The notes beneath the pieces were generated by a model. The model ran no database searches. It had not been told where the DNA came from and saw nothing but the letters and a program-made list of their open reading frames with translations. A DNA stretch of 34,832 bases from contig JASBSO010000246.1 of NCBI GenBank assembly GCA_030148905.1, positions 1 to 34,832 on the forward strand, read 5' to 3'. The position numbers and the translations under genes were made by a program. How positions within the stretch are numbered: the stretch's first letter is position 1; each line of letters begins with the position of its first letter. The stretch comes from Kordiimonadaceae bacterium (GTDB lineage Bacteria; Pseudomonadota; Alphaproteobacteria; Sphingomonadales; Kordiimonadaceae). This document shows, one piece after another, positions 26,179-33,506 of this stretch.

Positions 26179-26985
26179 TCAGATTTCCTGCAGGCTGATC
26201 AAAAAGGTGACCTTGCTGCGCGCGCCGCCAGTGCCGACAACATTTTCGCCCGCATCCAGCATCACTTCGTTTTGCTTGGAATTGTGCCGGATCAGCGTGC
26301 CGTTCACCACCGTTCCGTTCGGCGAGCCGAGGTCGCGGATAAACACTTCTTCGCCGCGCTTGAGAAGTTCAAAATGCTGCGAATCCAGATCGGGTGCCAT
26401 CGGCAGCGGCATCATCAGATTCTGGTCGCTCAGCTTGGCCAGCTCGCCGTAAACGCGGCTATTGCCGACAATGAAGGGAAACTGCTTGACGCTGACTTTG
26501 CCTAAAAGTTTTTCCTGCACCAGCGGTGTCACGCCCTCGATCACCGGAACGCCCGTGTGTTTTTTGCGTTTTTCGCGCTTGATTCGCGAGGCCTTGAAGC
26601 TTTCCGGCGTTTCCAAAAGCTCGCGCTCGGGCACATAGCGTTCGGCCAACCGGTCCGCCATGCTGCGAAAGACCAGATTGGTCAGCGGGTCGGCGATCGA
26701 CTTGCGAAACGGGTCGGCCTCGATGAACAGCACCTTGACCTCGGTGCGCGCCCGCGCCGTGGCCGACCGCGCGGCCCGGCGGATGACCGAACTTTCGCCA
26801 AAAATACAGCCATCATCAAAGGTGGCAATATGGTGAAAAACCTCATCGACCACACGCAGAATATCCACCTCGCCGTCGAGGATCAGATACACCCCGTCCG
26901 ACTTCGAATCCTGTTCATAAATGGTCTGCCCTTTTTTGAAGGTCAGCTGGGTGCTGCCATCGGGAAGAGGGGATTCGCTCACCAT
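26179..26985 (-). CDS. Cyclic nucleotide-binding and FHA domain fusion
   Basis: 268 aa, two signalling domains in one protein. Residues about 10-115 are a CRP-like cyclic nucleotide-binding barrel ('FKKGQTIYEQDSKSDGVYLILDGEVDILR', 'DGCIFGESSVIRRAARSATARA', where G-E-S and R-x-A-R-S-A resemble the phosphate cassette). Residues about 165-268 are an FHA domain ('FIVGNSRVYG', 'SQHFELLKRGEEVFIRDLGSPNGTVVNG') that should bind phospho-threonine. There is no DNA-binding or catalytic domain. It could couple a nucleotide signal to a phosphoprotein partner; no kinase gene is nearby. AAAGGA lies 10 nt before the ATG, with a strong hairpin just upstream. Confidence 0.88.
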   Translation of the reverse strand: MVSESPLPDGSTQLTFKKGQTIYEQDSKSDGVYLILDGEVDILRVVDEVFHHIATFDDGCIFGESSVIRRAARSATARARTEVKVLFIEADPFRKSIADPLTNLVFRSMADRLAERYVPERELLETPESFKASRIKREKRKKHTGVPVIEGVTPLVQEKLLGKVSVKQFPFIVGNSRVYGELAKLSDQNLMMPLPMAPDLDSQHFELLKRGEEVFIRDLGSPNGTVVNGTLIRHNSKQNEVMLDAGENVVGTGGARSKVTFLISLQEI

Positions 26986-27001
26986 AAACCGTGGGTCCTT
27001 T

Positions 27002-27026
27002 ACGCGTCTCGACCACCGAGACGCGT
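27002..27026. promoter_or_regulatory. Perfect 10-bp hairpin in the leader of the cNMP-FHA gene
   Basis: ACGCGTCTCG (27002-27011) and CGAGACGCGT (27017-27026) are exact inverse copies with a 5-nt loop. On the minus strand the hairpin ends immediately before the Shine-Dalgarno, and TATAGG lies just upstream of it. It could be a 5' RNA structure that controls access or stability, or a protein-binding operator. No T-run follows. Confidence 0.6.
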
Positions 27027-27165
27027 GCCTATAGCAAACTTACGGCACAGGTGAAACGCAGAAATGCAGCTAGCGCTGCACCGCCACCGCTTAGGCGCGA
27101 CCAAGCCTGACCATGGCTGTGGCTGCGGCGATTTTGCCACAGCACCGAGAAGAATAGTTTTTAAG

Positions 27166-27178
27166 AATGATTATCATT
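27166..27178. promoter_or_regulatory. Fur-like iron box
   Basis: AATGATTATCATT is a perfect 6-1-6 inverted repeat and matches the core of the Fur consensus (AATGATAATCATT) at all but the central base. It lies 85 nt before the siderophore-receptor start used here, where iron-dependent repression is expected. Confidence 0.7.
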
Positions 27179-27250
27179 GACGCCTTCCACGATGCGGCCT
27201 AATTGCAAATCACTCGCAATTACCAGATGCATATAGACAAGGTTTTTTTC

Positions 27251-29536
27251 ATGCTTTTCCCCCGTTTTCTCAGCAAATCCCTTCTTTTGTCGGGCACCGC
27301 ACTCTTTGCGCTCAGCAGCGCAGCCCTTTCCGACGACGGCGCAGCAGCGGCGCAGGATACAGCCAACCCGCGCACGCTGGACAGCGACTATTATGACGAC
27401 GACAATGTCGATACGATCGAGGTAGTGGGGCAATATCTGTACACAGACCGGGTCAACGCTTTGAAATCGCCTACACCGATTTTGGATGTGCCGCAGTCGC
27501 TGTCGATCACAACGGCGGAGCAGATCATCCGCCAGGGTTTTGACAGCATCGGTGATATTGTTCTCTATACACCCGGCGTCAACCAGTCGCAGGGTGAGGG
27601 CCACCGTGACGCGGTTGTGTTCCGCGGCGTGCGGTCAACGGCGGACTTTTTCATCGACGGGGTGCGCGACGACGTTCAGTATTACCGCTCGCTGTATAAC
27701 CTTGAGCAGGTGGAAATTCTGCGCGGGCCGAACGCGCTGTTTTTCGGGCGCGGCGGCACCGGCGGGATTTTGAACCGGGTCACCAAAAAGGGCGTGATCG
27801 GCGAGGACTTTATCGGCTATCTGGGCGCGATTGACACTTTCGGTGCTGGCACCATTCAGCTAGACGGCAACTTCACCGCCAGCGATACGGTCGCCTTTCG
27901 GGTCAACGCTTTTTATGAACGGCTCAACAATCACCGCGATTTCTTCGACGGCGACCGCTTTGGGGTGAACCCAACGGCCTTTATTCAGCTGTCGCCGCGC
28001 ACGACGCTGAACCTGTCCTATGAATATGTGAACAACGAACGCTTTGTCGACCGCGGCATCCCGGCCGGGCCCGATGGCCGCCCGGCAGAAGCGCTGGAAG
28101 ACATCACCTTTGCCGACCCTGAACTGTCGACCGCGACGATCGACGCGCATATCGGCCGGGCGAATCTCAGCCACGAGTTCAGCGACACCATCAAGGGCAA
28201 TTTCAGCATCGCCTACAGCGATTTTGACAAGCTCTATTCCAACTTTTTCCCGGTCAGCTTTGACGCGGCGACCAATATTGTCGGCATTGACGGCTATATC
28301 GACACCACCCAGCGGCGCAGCCTGACCATCAGCTCCAACTTTGTGGCTGAATATGCGACCGGCAGCATCAACCATACCATTGTCACCGGCACCGAATATA
28401 TCGACACCGTCAACAACAATGACCGGTTCAATTCCTTTTTCGATCAGACGCAGGACGATGTGGAATTTTTCCTGGCAACGCGGCCGATCGATTTGAGCGG
28501 CGGCGTTGGGGTCAATGCCGCGGGCAATGTGACCACCAACAGCTTCACCACCGACCTGAACGACGACACCGAAGCCGATGTCACCGTGTTTTCGGCCTAT
28601 ATTCAGGACGAGATCGAAGTGGCGCCCTGGCTTGACCTGATCGTCGGGGTGCGGTTCGACAGTTTTGAAATCACCGTCGACAATATCGCCACCTTCATCG
28701 AAACCGGCCAAAGCGACATCACCAGCCGCACCGACGAGCAGTTTTCGCCCCGCCTTGGTTTTGTTTTGAAACCGCAGGAAAATATCTCTTTCTATGGCAG
28801 TTTCAGCGAGAGCTTTCTGCCCCGAAGCGGCGAGCAATTTGCCGACCTGCCCGACGACCCGGCCACCCCCGACGACGATACGCTCGACCCCAACACCTTC
28901 CAAAATCTGGAGGTGGGCCTGAAATGGGACATCGCCGACAGTGTCAGCTTGACCGCCGCGCTGTTTGAGATCGAGCAAAGCTCGCCGCAGGAAGCGCCGT
29001 CGATCATTGACCCGGTGACCGGGATCATCATCGACGACAATGCTGGCCAGCTGGTGGTTGTCGATTCGGAGATTCGCGGCTTTGAGGCGCAAATTCAGGG
29101 GCAGATCACTGACTTCTGGAGCATCTCTGCGGGCTATAGCTATCTCGACGGCGATCAGGTCGCCACCACCAATATCCTCAATGATGCGGGCGAGATTGTG
29201 GTTGCCCAGGGCGAGGAAAACGGCCTGCGCCTGCGCGAACTGCCCGAACATACGTTCAACATCTGGAACAATGTTCAGGTTACCGAAAAATTCGGCTTTG
29301 GCGTGGGGCTGACCTTTCAGGATGAAAGCTTTGCCGATGTCGGCAACCTCACCACGCTGCCGAGCTTTGTGCGCATCGATGCCGCCGCCTATTACGACCT
29401 GAGCGACAGCGTACGCCTTCAGGTCAATGTCGAAAACCTGACCGACATCGACTATTTCCCGAACGCGCACACCGCCAACAACATCACCGTCGGCGCGCCG
29501 CTGAATGCCCGTTTTACCATTTCGGGCCGCTTCTAG
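27251..29536 (+). CDS. TonB-dependent siderophore receptor
   Basis: 761 aa from ATG 27251, which follows AAGG and begins a clean signal peptide ('MLFPRFLSKSLLLSGTALFA'); TTG 27203 and ATG 27227 are in frame but lack a Shine-Dalgarno. It is an outer-membrane barrel that imports ferric siderophore using TonB energy. A TonB-box-like 'DTIEVVG' precedes the plug domain: 'VPQSLSITTAEQI', 'GDIVLYTPGVNQSQGEGHRDAVVFRG', 'FFIDGVRDDVQYYRSLYNLE', 'VEILRGPNALFFGRGGTGGILN'. This is the catecholate/Fiu-like siderophore subgroup. The C-terminus 'PLNARFTISGRF' ends in Phe, as needed for barrel assembly. A Fur-like box precedes it and a terminator follows. Confidence 0.95.
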   Translation: MLFPRFLSKSLLLSGTALFALSSAALSDDGAAAAQDTANPRTLDSDYYDDDNVDTIEVVGQYLYTDRVNALKSPTPILDVPQSLSITTAEQIIRQGFDSIGDIVLYTPGVNQSQGEGHRDAVVFRGVRSTADFFIDGVRDDVQYYRSLYNLEQVEILRGPNALFFGRGGTGGILNRVTKKGVIGEDFIGYLGAIDTFGAGTIQLDGNFTASDTVAFRVNAFYERLNNHRDFFDGDRFGVNPTAFIQLSPRTTLNLSYEYVNNERFVDRGIPAGPDGRPAEALEDITFADPELSTATIDAHIGRANLSHEFSDTIKGNFSIAYSDFDKLYSNFFPVSFDAATNIVGIDGYIDTTQRRSLTISSNFVAEYATGSINHTIVTGTEYIDTVNNNDRFNSFFDQTQDDVEFFLATRPIDLSGGVGVNAAGNVTTNSFTTDLNDDTEADVTVFSAYIQDEIEVAPWLDLIVGVRFDSFEITVDNIATFIETGQSDITSRTDEQFSPRLGFVLKPQENISFYGSFSESFLPRSGEQFADLPDDPATPDDDTLDPNTFQNLEVGLKWDIADSVSLTAALFEIEQSSPQEAPSIIDPVTGIIIDDNAGQLVVVDSEIRGFEAQIQGQITDFWSISAGYSYLDGDQVATTNILNDAGEIVVAQGEENGLRLRELPEHTFNIWNNVQVTEKFGFGVGLTFQDESFADVGNLTTLPSFVRIDAAAYYDLSDSVRLQVNVENLTDIDYFPNAHTANNITVGAPLNARFTISGRF

Positions 29537-29581
29537 CAGCAAATGAGACAGCCTGAAAACAGGCCAAAAAAATAGAGGGGT

Positions 29582-29618
29582 AGGGTCGTGCCAGTGATGG
29601 TGCGGCCCTTTAATTTTT
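29582..29618 (+). terminator. Terminator after the TonB receptor
   Basis: AGGGTCGTGCC (29582-29592) pairs with GGTGCGGCCCT (29599-29609), 11 bp with three G-U pairs and a 6-nt loop. TTTAATTTTT-type sequence follows. It lies 45 nt after the stop. Confidence 0.7.
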
Positions 29619-29635
29619 GAAGACGCCGTAATGGT

Positions 29636-30670
29636 TTAAAGACGAAGCGTCGCGCCGCTTTGGGTCACCACCGATACGGCCAGCTCGCCGTGTTCGGCCA
29701 TCACCGCCTTGATCGCATCCACCGGCATGGCGTGAAAGCCGGTGGACAGCGCGTCGGCTTCGGTGGCCGTTGGCGCTTCAACGGTTACCCTTTGATAATG
29801 GTGCGCAGGTGCGCCGGTTTTGGGGTCGAGCAGGTGATGATATTGGCCTGCCCGGTCATAGGCCCGGTCCTGCACCGAGGATGTGGCAACGGCACGCTCG
29901 GCAAGATGAATCGCTCCGGGTGCCACCGCATGCGCGTTGCCCGGCGCGGCAGGAACAGACCAGGCCTCGCCGCTTTGCTGCGCGCCCACCGCGGCATATT
30001 CCCCAAAGGCAATCAGCCCGTGACGAACCCCCATGGACGACAATCGCGCCTTAACCCGGTCAACAATATAGCCCTTGGCGATACCGCTCAGGGTCAATTG
30101 CACCCCGGGGCGCATGGTAGACACGCCTTGGCCCCCTATGCGTACGCGGTTGAACCCGACACGGCGTGTTGCGACCGCCACGTCTTCCGCCGCTGGCGGA
30201 GCACCGGTTTCGGCAAAGCTGCGATCATAGAGCGCCAAAAGCGGTGCAACCGTCGGGTCAAAGGCGCCGCCGGTCATGTCGGCCATATAGCCTGCGATTG
30301 ACAAGAGATTGAGAAAATCCGCAGGGGCATCGTCAACAAAGCCGTCGGTATTCAGCCGAGCAAGCGGTGCATCGTCATGCGCCGGATGCAACAGCGCTTC
30401 AAACGCGGCAAAGTCTGAATCGAGCGCCGCAAATACGGCGTCACATTCGTCCTTCCCCAACCCTTGCAGTGTAACCGTTGCGTCGACATCAAGCGCGCGG
30501 CGGTGCCAAACCCGTTCACCCGAGAGGGCTGTTGCCGCCCGCACGGGCTGAGCACCCAGCAGGGTTGCCCCCATAGCGGCGGGCCCCAGGACCGCAAGCC
30601 CAAGACCACCGCGCAACACCGCGCGGCGTGACAGGCTGGAACTGTGATGTTCTGTGGCAGACCTTCTCAT
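29636..30670 (-). CDS. apbE: FAD:protein FMN transferase, Tat-exported
   Basis: 344 aa from ATG 30670, with AAGGAG 6 nt upstream. ApbE-type enzymes attach FMN from FAD to a Thr/Ser of redox proteins in the periplasm. A twin-arginine signal is visible ('SRRAVLRGGLGLAVLGPAAM', mature from about residue 46). Family motifs follow: 'DPTVAPLLALYDRSF', 'LSGIAKGYIVDRV' and the metal-binding C-terminal region 'PTATEADALSTGFHAM'. No flavinylation-target protein lies in the window. It is the last of three minus-strand genes behind soxR and the 5-alpha-reductase-like gene, with a 72-nt gap and no terminator before it. Confidence 0.92.
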   Translation of the reverse strand: MRRSATEHHSSSLSRRAVLRGGLGLAVLGPAAMGATLLGAQPVRAATALSGERVWHRRALDVDATVTLQGLGKDECDAVFAALDSDFAAFEALLHPAHDDAPLARLNTDGFVDDAPADFLNLLSIAGYMADMTGGAFDPTVAPLLALYDRSFAETGAPPAAEDVAVATRRVGFNRVRIGGQGVSTMRPGVQLTLSGIAKGYIVDRVKARLSSMGVRHGLIAFGEYAAVGAQQSGEAWSVPAAPGNAHAVAPGAIHLAERAVATSSVQDRAYDRAGQYHHLLDPKTGAPAHHYQRVTVEAPTATEADALSTGFHAMPVDAIKAVMAEHGELAVSVVTQSGATLRL

Positions 30671-30742
30671 GGCGCGCTCCTTGCCGACATTTGCGGGCGA
30701 AAGCAACCAAATCTTTGTTACAATTTTGCGGCAGTCCGGCTG

Positions 30743-31492
30743 CTACCACAGATAGGGGATCAGCGCTTTGCGAGCTTTGGGATAGTCCGGAAATGTCCGC
30801 CGATACCAGCACAGATGACTATACGCGCGGGGGGCCAGATTGGCGGCGGTAAACAATGCAAACACCCATCCGGCAAGGGTTGACGCCGCAATGGCAAAGC
30901 CGGTCCATTCGATAATCTCGCCCAGATAATTGGGTGCGGCGACCAGCCGGTGGGCACCACCGCGCGGGATTTTATAGCCCCGCTCGCCGGGCGCGCGCAG
31001 GCGGCGCAGCACCGCGTCGCTATCGAGGTTGAGCCAGAGGCCAAAGGCAAAGACCACAACGCCGACCCATAGCTGCGGCTCCAACAGCCACGCATTTGAC
31101 AGATGCCATGCGTGCGCAATGCCCCAGCCATTGATGCTGCCATTGACCGCATTGAACACGACCGCCATTGCCGCCACCAAAACCGGCATGGTCTGCCCCG
31201 CCATGCGCGCCCGCAGCGGGTAAATGAGCGCGCGGTATCCATAATGCCCGCACCACATCGCCGCAAGCAGCAGCCCGGCCAGCGACGGCCGGTTGGTGAT
31301 AAAAAACCAGACAAAGGCAATCGGCGATACCGCTTCCATCACCAGCCAGCCAAGCCGCGCGGGCACAACCGGGCCCCAACCGCCGCGCCCGTGGCGGCCA
31401 TAGCCTGCGGTGGTAACCACCAAGGCCAACGCCACCACAGGCACCAGCCCCAAAAGCACCCAACACAGCAGCGTGTAAAGCGCATAGGTCAT
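30743..31492 (-). CDS. Steroid 5-alpha-reductase-family membrane protein
   Basis: 249 aa from ATG 31492, with GGGAG about 10 nt upstream. It is multi-pass (about six segments). The C-terminal part carries the family's NADPH-site and active-site motifs: 'GYKIPRGGAHRLVAAPNYLGE', 'EIIEWTGFAIA' and 'FPDYPKARKALIPYLW', as in 3-oxo-5-alpha-steroid 4-dehydrogenases. In bacteria the substrate of such proteins is usually not known; an enone reduction is the reasonable guess. It is downstream of soxR by 22 nt, hence probably in the soxR transcript. Confidence 0.85.
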   Translation of the reverse strand: MTYALYTLLCWVLLGLVPVVALALVVTTAGYGRHGRGGWGPVVPARLGWLVMEAVSPIAFVWFFITNRPSLAGLLLAAMWCGHYGYRALIYPLRARMAGQTMPVLVAAMAVVFNAVNGSINGWGIAHAWHLSNAWLLEPQLWVGVVVFAFGLWLNLDSDAVLRRLRAPGERGYKIPRGGAHRLVAAPNYLGEIIEWTGFAIAASTLAGWVFALFTAANLAPRAYSHLCWYRRTFPDYPKARKALIPYLW

Positions 31493-31514
31493 ACCGCGCT
31501 TGCTCCCAAGACCG

Positions 31515-31988
31515 TCACGACCAGATACCCCGGCGTTTCGTGGGCGGGCCGTCCAACAGATAGCGCGCACCCGGTCCGGCGTCTTCGGCGCGGTCATCGG
31601 GGTTATACAGCGCGCACGACCGCAGGCTCAGACAGCCGCAACCAATACAGCCGTCCAGATGATCGCGCAGCCGCGACATCACGGTGATGCGGTCGTCCAA
31701 GATGCGGCGAAACCGGCGGCTGATCCGCATCCAGTCGGCCTTGGTGGGGGTGCGCCCCTCGGGCAGGCTCGCCAGTTGTGTGCGAATCTCCTTAAGGCTG
31801 AACCCAAGCTGTTGCGCGATGAGAATGAACGACAGGCGGCGAATGTCCGCCCGCACATAACGCCGCTGGCCGCCCGCGTTCCGGTGCGGGGTCAGCAGAC
31901 CCTTATCCTCATAAAAGCGGATCGCCGACACGCTGGCACCGGTGCGATTTGAAACCTCACCTATAGTTAAGATATCGCTCGATTTCAC
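31515..31988 (-). CDS. soxR: Redox-sensing MerR-family activator SoxR
   Basis: 157 aa starting at GTG 31988, with AAAGGA 8 nt upstream. The MerR winged helix is 'LTIGEVSNRTGASVSAIRFYEDKGLL' (residues about 7-32), and 'NAGGQRRYVRADIRRLSFI' follows. The 2Fe-2S cluster ligands C-X2-C-X-C-X5-C are present in 'CIGCGCLSLRSC'. SoxR is activated when redox-cycling compounds or superoxide oxidise the cluster. A SoxR box lies in the divergent promoter just upstream, so the direct target is likely the VOC gene, possibly along with soxR itself. The long C-terminal tail after the cluster is usual. Confidence 0.96.
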   Translation of the reverse strand: MKSSDILTIGEVSNRTGASVSAIRFYEDKGLLTPHRNAGGQRRYVRADIRRLSFILIAQQLGFSLKEIRTQLASLPEGRTPTKADWMRISRRFRRILDDRITVMSRLRDHLDGCIGCGCLSLRSCALYNPDDRAEDAGPGARYLLDGPPTKRRGIWS

Positions 31989-32016
31989 TGATCGATTCCT
32001 TTGCGGATTTATGTGC

Positions 32017-32047
32017 TTGACCTCAACTTAACTTGAGCTTGTAAAAA
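32017..32047 (+). promoter_or_regulatory. SoxR-activated promoter with SoxR box
   Basis: CCTCAACTTAACTTGAGC (32021-32038) differs from the E. coli soxS box (CCTCAAGTTAACTTGAGG) at two of 18 positions. It sits between TTGACC (-35, 32017-32022) and TAAAAA (-10, 32042-32047), a 19-bp spacer. That over-long spacer is the hallmark of MerR/SoxR-activated promoters. It points to the VOC gene at 32097. Confidence 0.88.
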
Positions 32048-32096
32048 AACAAAACCAAAACGCCCGAGTGGCGACAGCAAATAGAGGAGACCCATA

Positions 32097-32480
32097 ATGG
32101 CCCGCGTTGAACATGTGAACATCACCGTTAGCAACCCCGCTGCAACCGCACAGGTGCTTGAGGATATTTTCGGCTGGCACATCCGCTGGCAGGGGCATTC
32201 GGCACTGGGCGGCGATACCATCCATGTGGGCGAGGCGGGCACCGCAAGCTATGTGGCGGTTTACGGGCGCGAGGGGCGCGACGAAAGCAAAGCGCTGGCG
32301 CACAAAAAGGGCGCGCCGCTCAATCATATTGGCGTGGTGGTGGATGATCTGGATACCACCGAGGCCCGCGTGGAAGCGGCGGGGCTGAGCCCCTTCAGCC
32401 ACGGCGACTATGCGCCCGGGCGGCGGTTTTATTTTTTCGACCGCGACGGCATCGAATGGGAGGTGGTCAGCTATGACTGA
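32097..32480 (+). CDS. VOC-family (glyoxalase-fold) protein, SoxR target
   Basis: 127 aa, one vicinal-oxygen-chelate domain made of two beta-alpha-beta-beta-beta repeats. 'RVEHVNITVSN' and 'LNHIGVVVDDL' give the first strand and His of each repeat, and 'DGIEWEVVSYD' supplies the final Glu ligand. This ligand pattern fits glyoxalase I/fosfomycin-resistance-type metal sites, but the reaction is not determined. GAGGAGA precedes the ATG. It is the only plus-strand gene after the SoxR promoter, so it should respond to redox-active compounds; detoxification of such compounds is inferred. Confidence 0.9.
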   Translation: MARVEHVNITVSNPAATAQVLEDIFGWHIRWQGHSALGGDTIHVGEAGTASYVAVYGREGRDESKALAHKKGAPLNHIGVVVDDLDTTEARVEAAGLSPFSHGDYAPGRRFYFFDRDGIEWEVVSYD

Positions 32481-32579
32481 CGGTGCGCTTTATGCCCGCT
32501 TCATGCGGCGGCGATATCGCTGGATGCAGGCCCGGCTTCAACACAACAGTCAGAAACGATCCCAAACATCAAAACACTA

Positions 32580-32630
32580 AACCAATTGGTTGACTTTTGA
32601 ATAGACACCGCTATAGTCAACCATATGGTT
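32580..32630 (+). promoter_or_regulatory. Promoter and twin operators of the ArsR-SRPBCC operon
   Basis: AACCAATTGGTTGACT (32580-32595) and AGTCAACCATATGGTT (32615-32630) form an inverted repeat matching at 14 of 16 positions. Each contains its own perfect 12-bp palindrome (AACCAATTGGTT, AACCATATGGTT). The -35 TTGACT (32590-32595) and -10 TATAGT (32612-32617) have a 16-bp spacer. One operator overlaps the -35, the other the transcription start and the ATG at 32625. The predicted start site falls at or next to that ATG, and there is no Shine-Dalgarno, so the mRNA is probably leaderless. Confidence 0.75.
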
Positions 32631-32951
32631 AACAATACTGATCCGCTTGATGATATCTTCAAGGCACTGGCCGACCCCACCCGGCGCGCCATGCTGGTGG
32701 CACTGAAGACCGGCGACCAGCCGATATCGACGCTTGCCGCCCCGCATAGCATGACGCTGGCGGGTGCATCCAAACATGTCGGCGTTTTGGAGGCCGCTGG
32801 CCTCGTGACCCGAGAACGGCAAGGCCGCACCCATATCATTTCGCTGCGCGCGGACCGCTTACGCGAGGCTGAAGACTGGCTGGAGGCCATGCGCGGCTTC
32901 TGGTCCGAGCGTTTGGATGCGCTTGAACGCGCCCTGAGTGAGGAGAGTTGA
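32625..32951 (+). CDS. ArsR-family transcriptional repressor
   Basis: 108 aa winged helix protein. 'DDIFKALADPTRRAMLVALK' is the typical N-terminus, 'TLAGASKHVGVLEAAGLVTR' the recognition helix, and 'RERQGRTHIISLRADRL' the wing. No Cys metal site of the ArsR/SmtB type is present, so it belongs to the metal-independent SdpR-like subgroup, often paired with an SRPBCC protein. It probably represses its own promoter through the two palindromes around its start. Its stop lies 1 nt before the next ATG. Confidence 0.92.
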   Translation: MVNNTDPLDDIFKALADPTRRAMLVALKTGDQPISTLAAPHSMTLAGASKHVGVLEAAGLVTRERQGRTHIISLRADRLREAEDWLEAMRGFWSERLDALERALSEES

Positions 32952-32952
32952 T

Positions 32953-33498
32953 ATGCCCACGCCGACTTGCAAAAAAACCGGCCCAACGCGGCTTGAAATG
33001 GTGCGCCTGATGCCTGGCCCCATCGAGCGCGTATGGGCCTATCTGACCGACGGGGCCTTGCGGCAAACATGGTTTTGCGGCGGTTCGACCGCCGCCGAGA
33101 TTGGCGGCGACATTGTCTTTGACTTTGACCACCGCCGCATTTCCAACCAGCCACCCCCCGAAAAATATAAAGAAGACGCAGGCCGTATCGTGATGACCGG
33201 CACCGTGCGCACCTATGACCCGCCGCACACTCTGGCTTTCAGTTGGAACGAATCCGGCGGCACCAGCACCAGCGAAGTGACCATCCATCTGCGCGAAAAG
33301 GGCGGCAAGGTTGAGGTGCATCTGATTCACGAACGCCTGGATGACCCAAGCCAGCACCTCGGCATCCTGGCCGGATGGGACGCCCATTTCGAGCTGCTGC
33401 TGGACGTGCTTTCGGGCACCACTGTGCGCGATTTTTGGCTGGTCTTCGCCGCCCTTGAGGCCGCGCACGACGCCCGACAATCGGACCCCGCAGCTTAA
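32953..33498 (+). CDS. SRPBCC (AHSA1-like) protein
   Basis: 181 aa from ATG 32953, with AGGAG at 32941-32945 inside the ArsR gene. It is a START/AHSA1-like hydrophobic-cavity fold: 'RLMPGPIERVWAYLTDGALRQTWF' is the first strand-helix, 'GTVRTYDPPHTLAFSWNE' the central strands, and 'DAHFELLLDVLSG' the long C-terminal helix lining the pocket. It presumably binds a small hydrophobic ligand. Together with the ArsR gene it forms a common two-gene arrangement, in which the partner may bind or modify the inducer; this is inference. Confidence 0.9.
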   Translation: MPTPTCKKTGPTRLEMVRLMPGPIERVWAYLTDGALRQTWFCGGSTAAEIGGDIVFDFDHRRISNQPPPEKYKEDAGRIVMTGTVRTYDPPHTLAFSWNESGGTSTSEVTIHLREKGGKVEVHLIHERLDDPSQHLGILAGWDAHFELLLDVLSGTTVRDFWLVFAALEAAHDARQSDPAA

Positions 33499-33506
33499 GA
33501 CAGTCT

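Noticed and set aside
27860-29542. A 560-codon open frame antisense to the TonB receptor
   Set aside because: Long antisense frames are expected in GC-rich genes; the sense strand encodes a clear full-length receptor with family motifs, and the antisense product has no recognisable domain.
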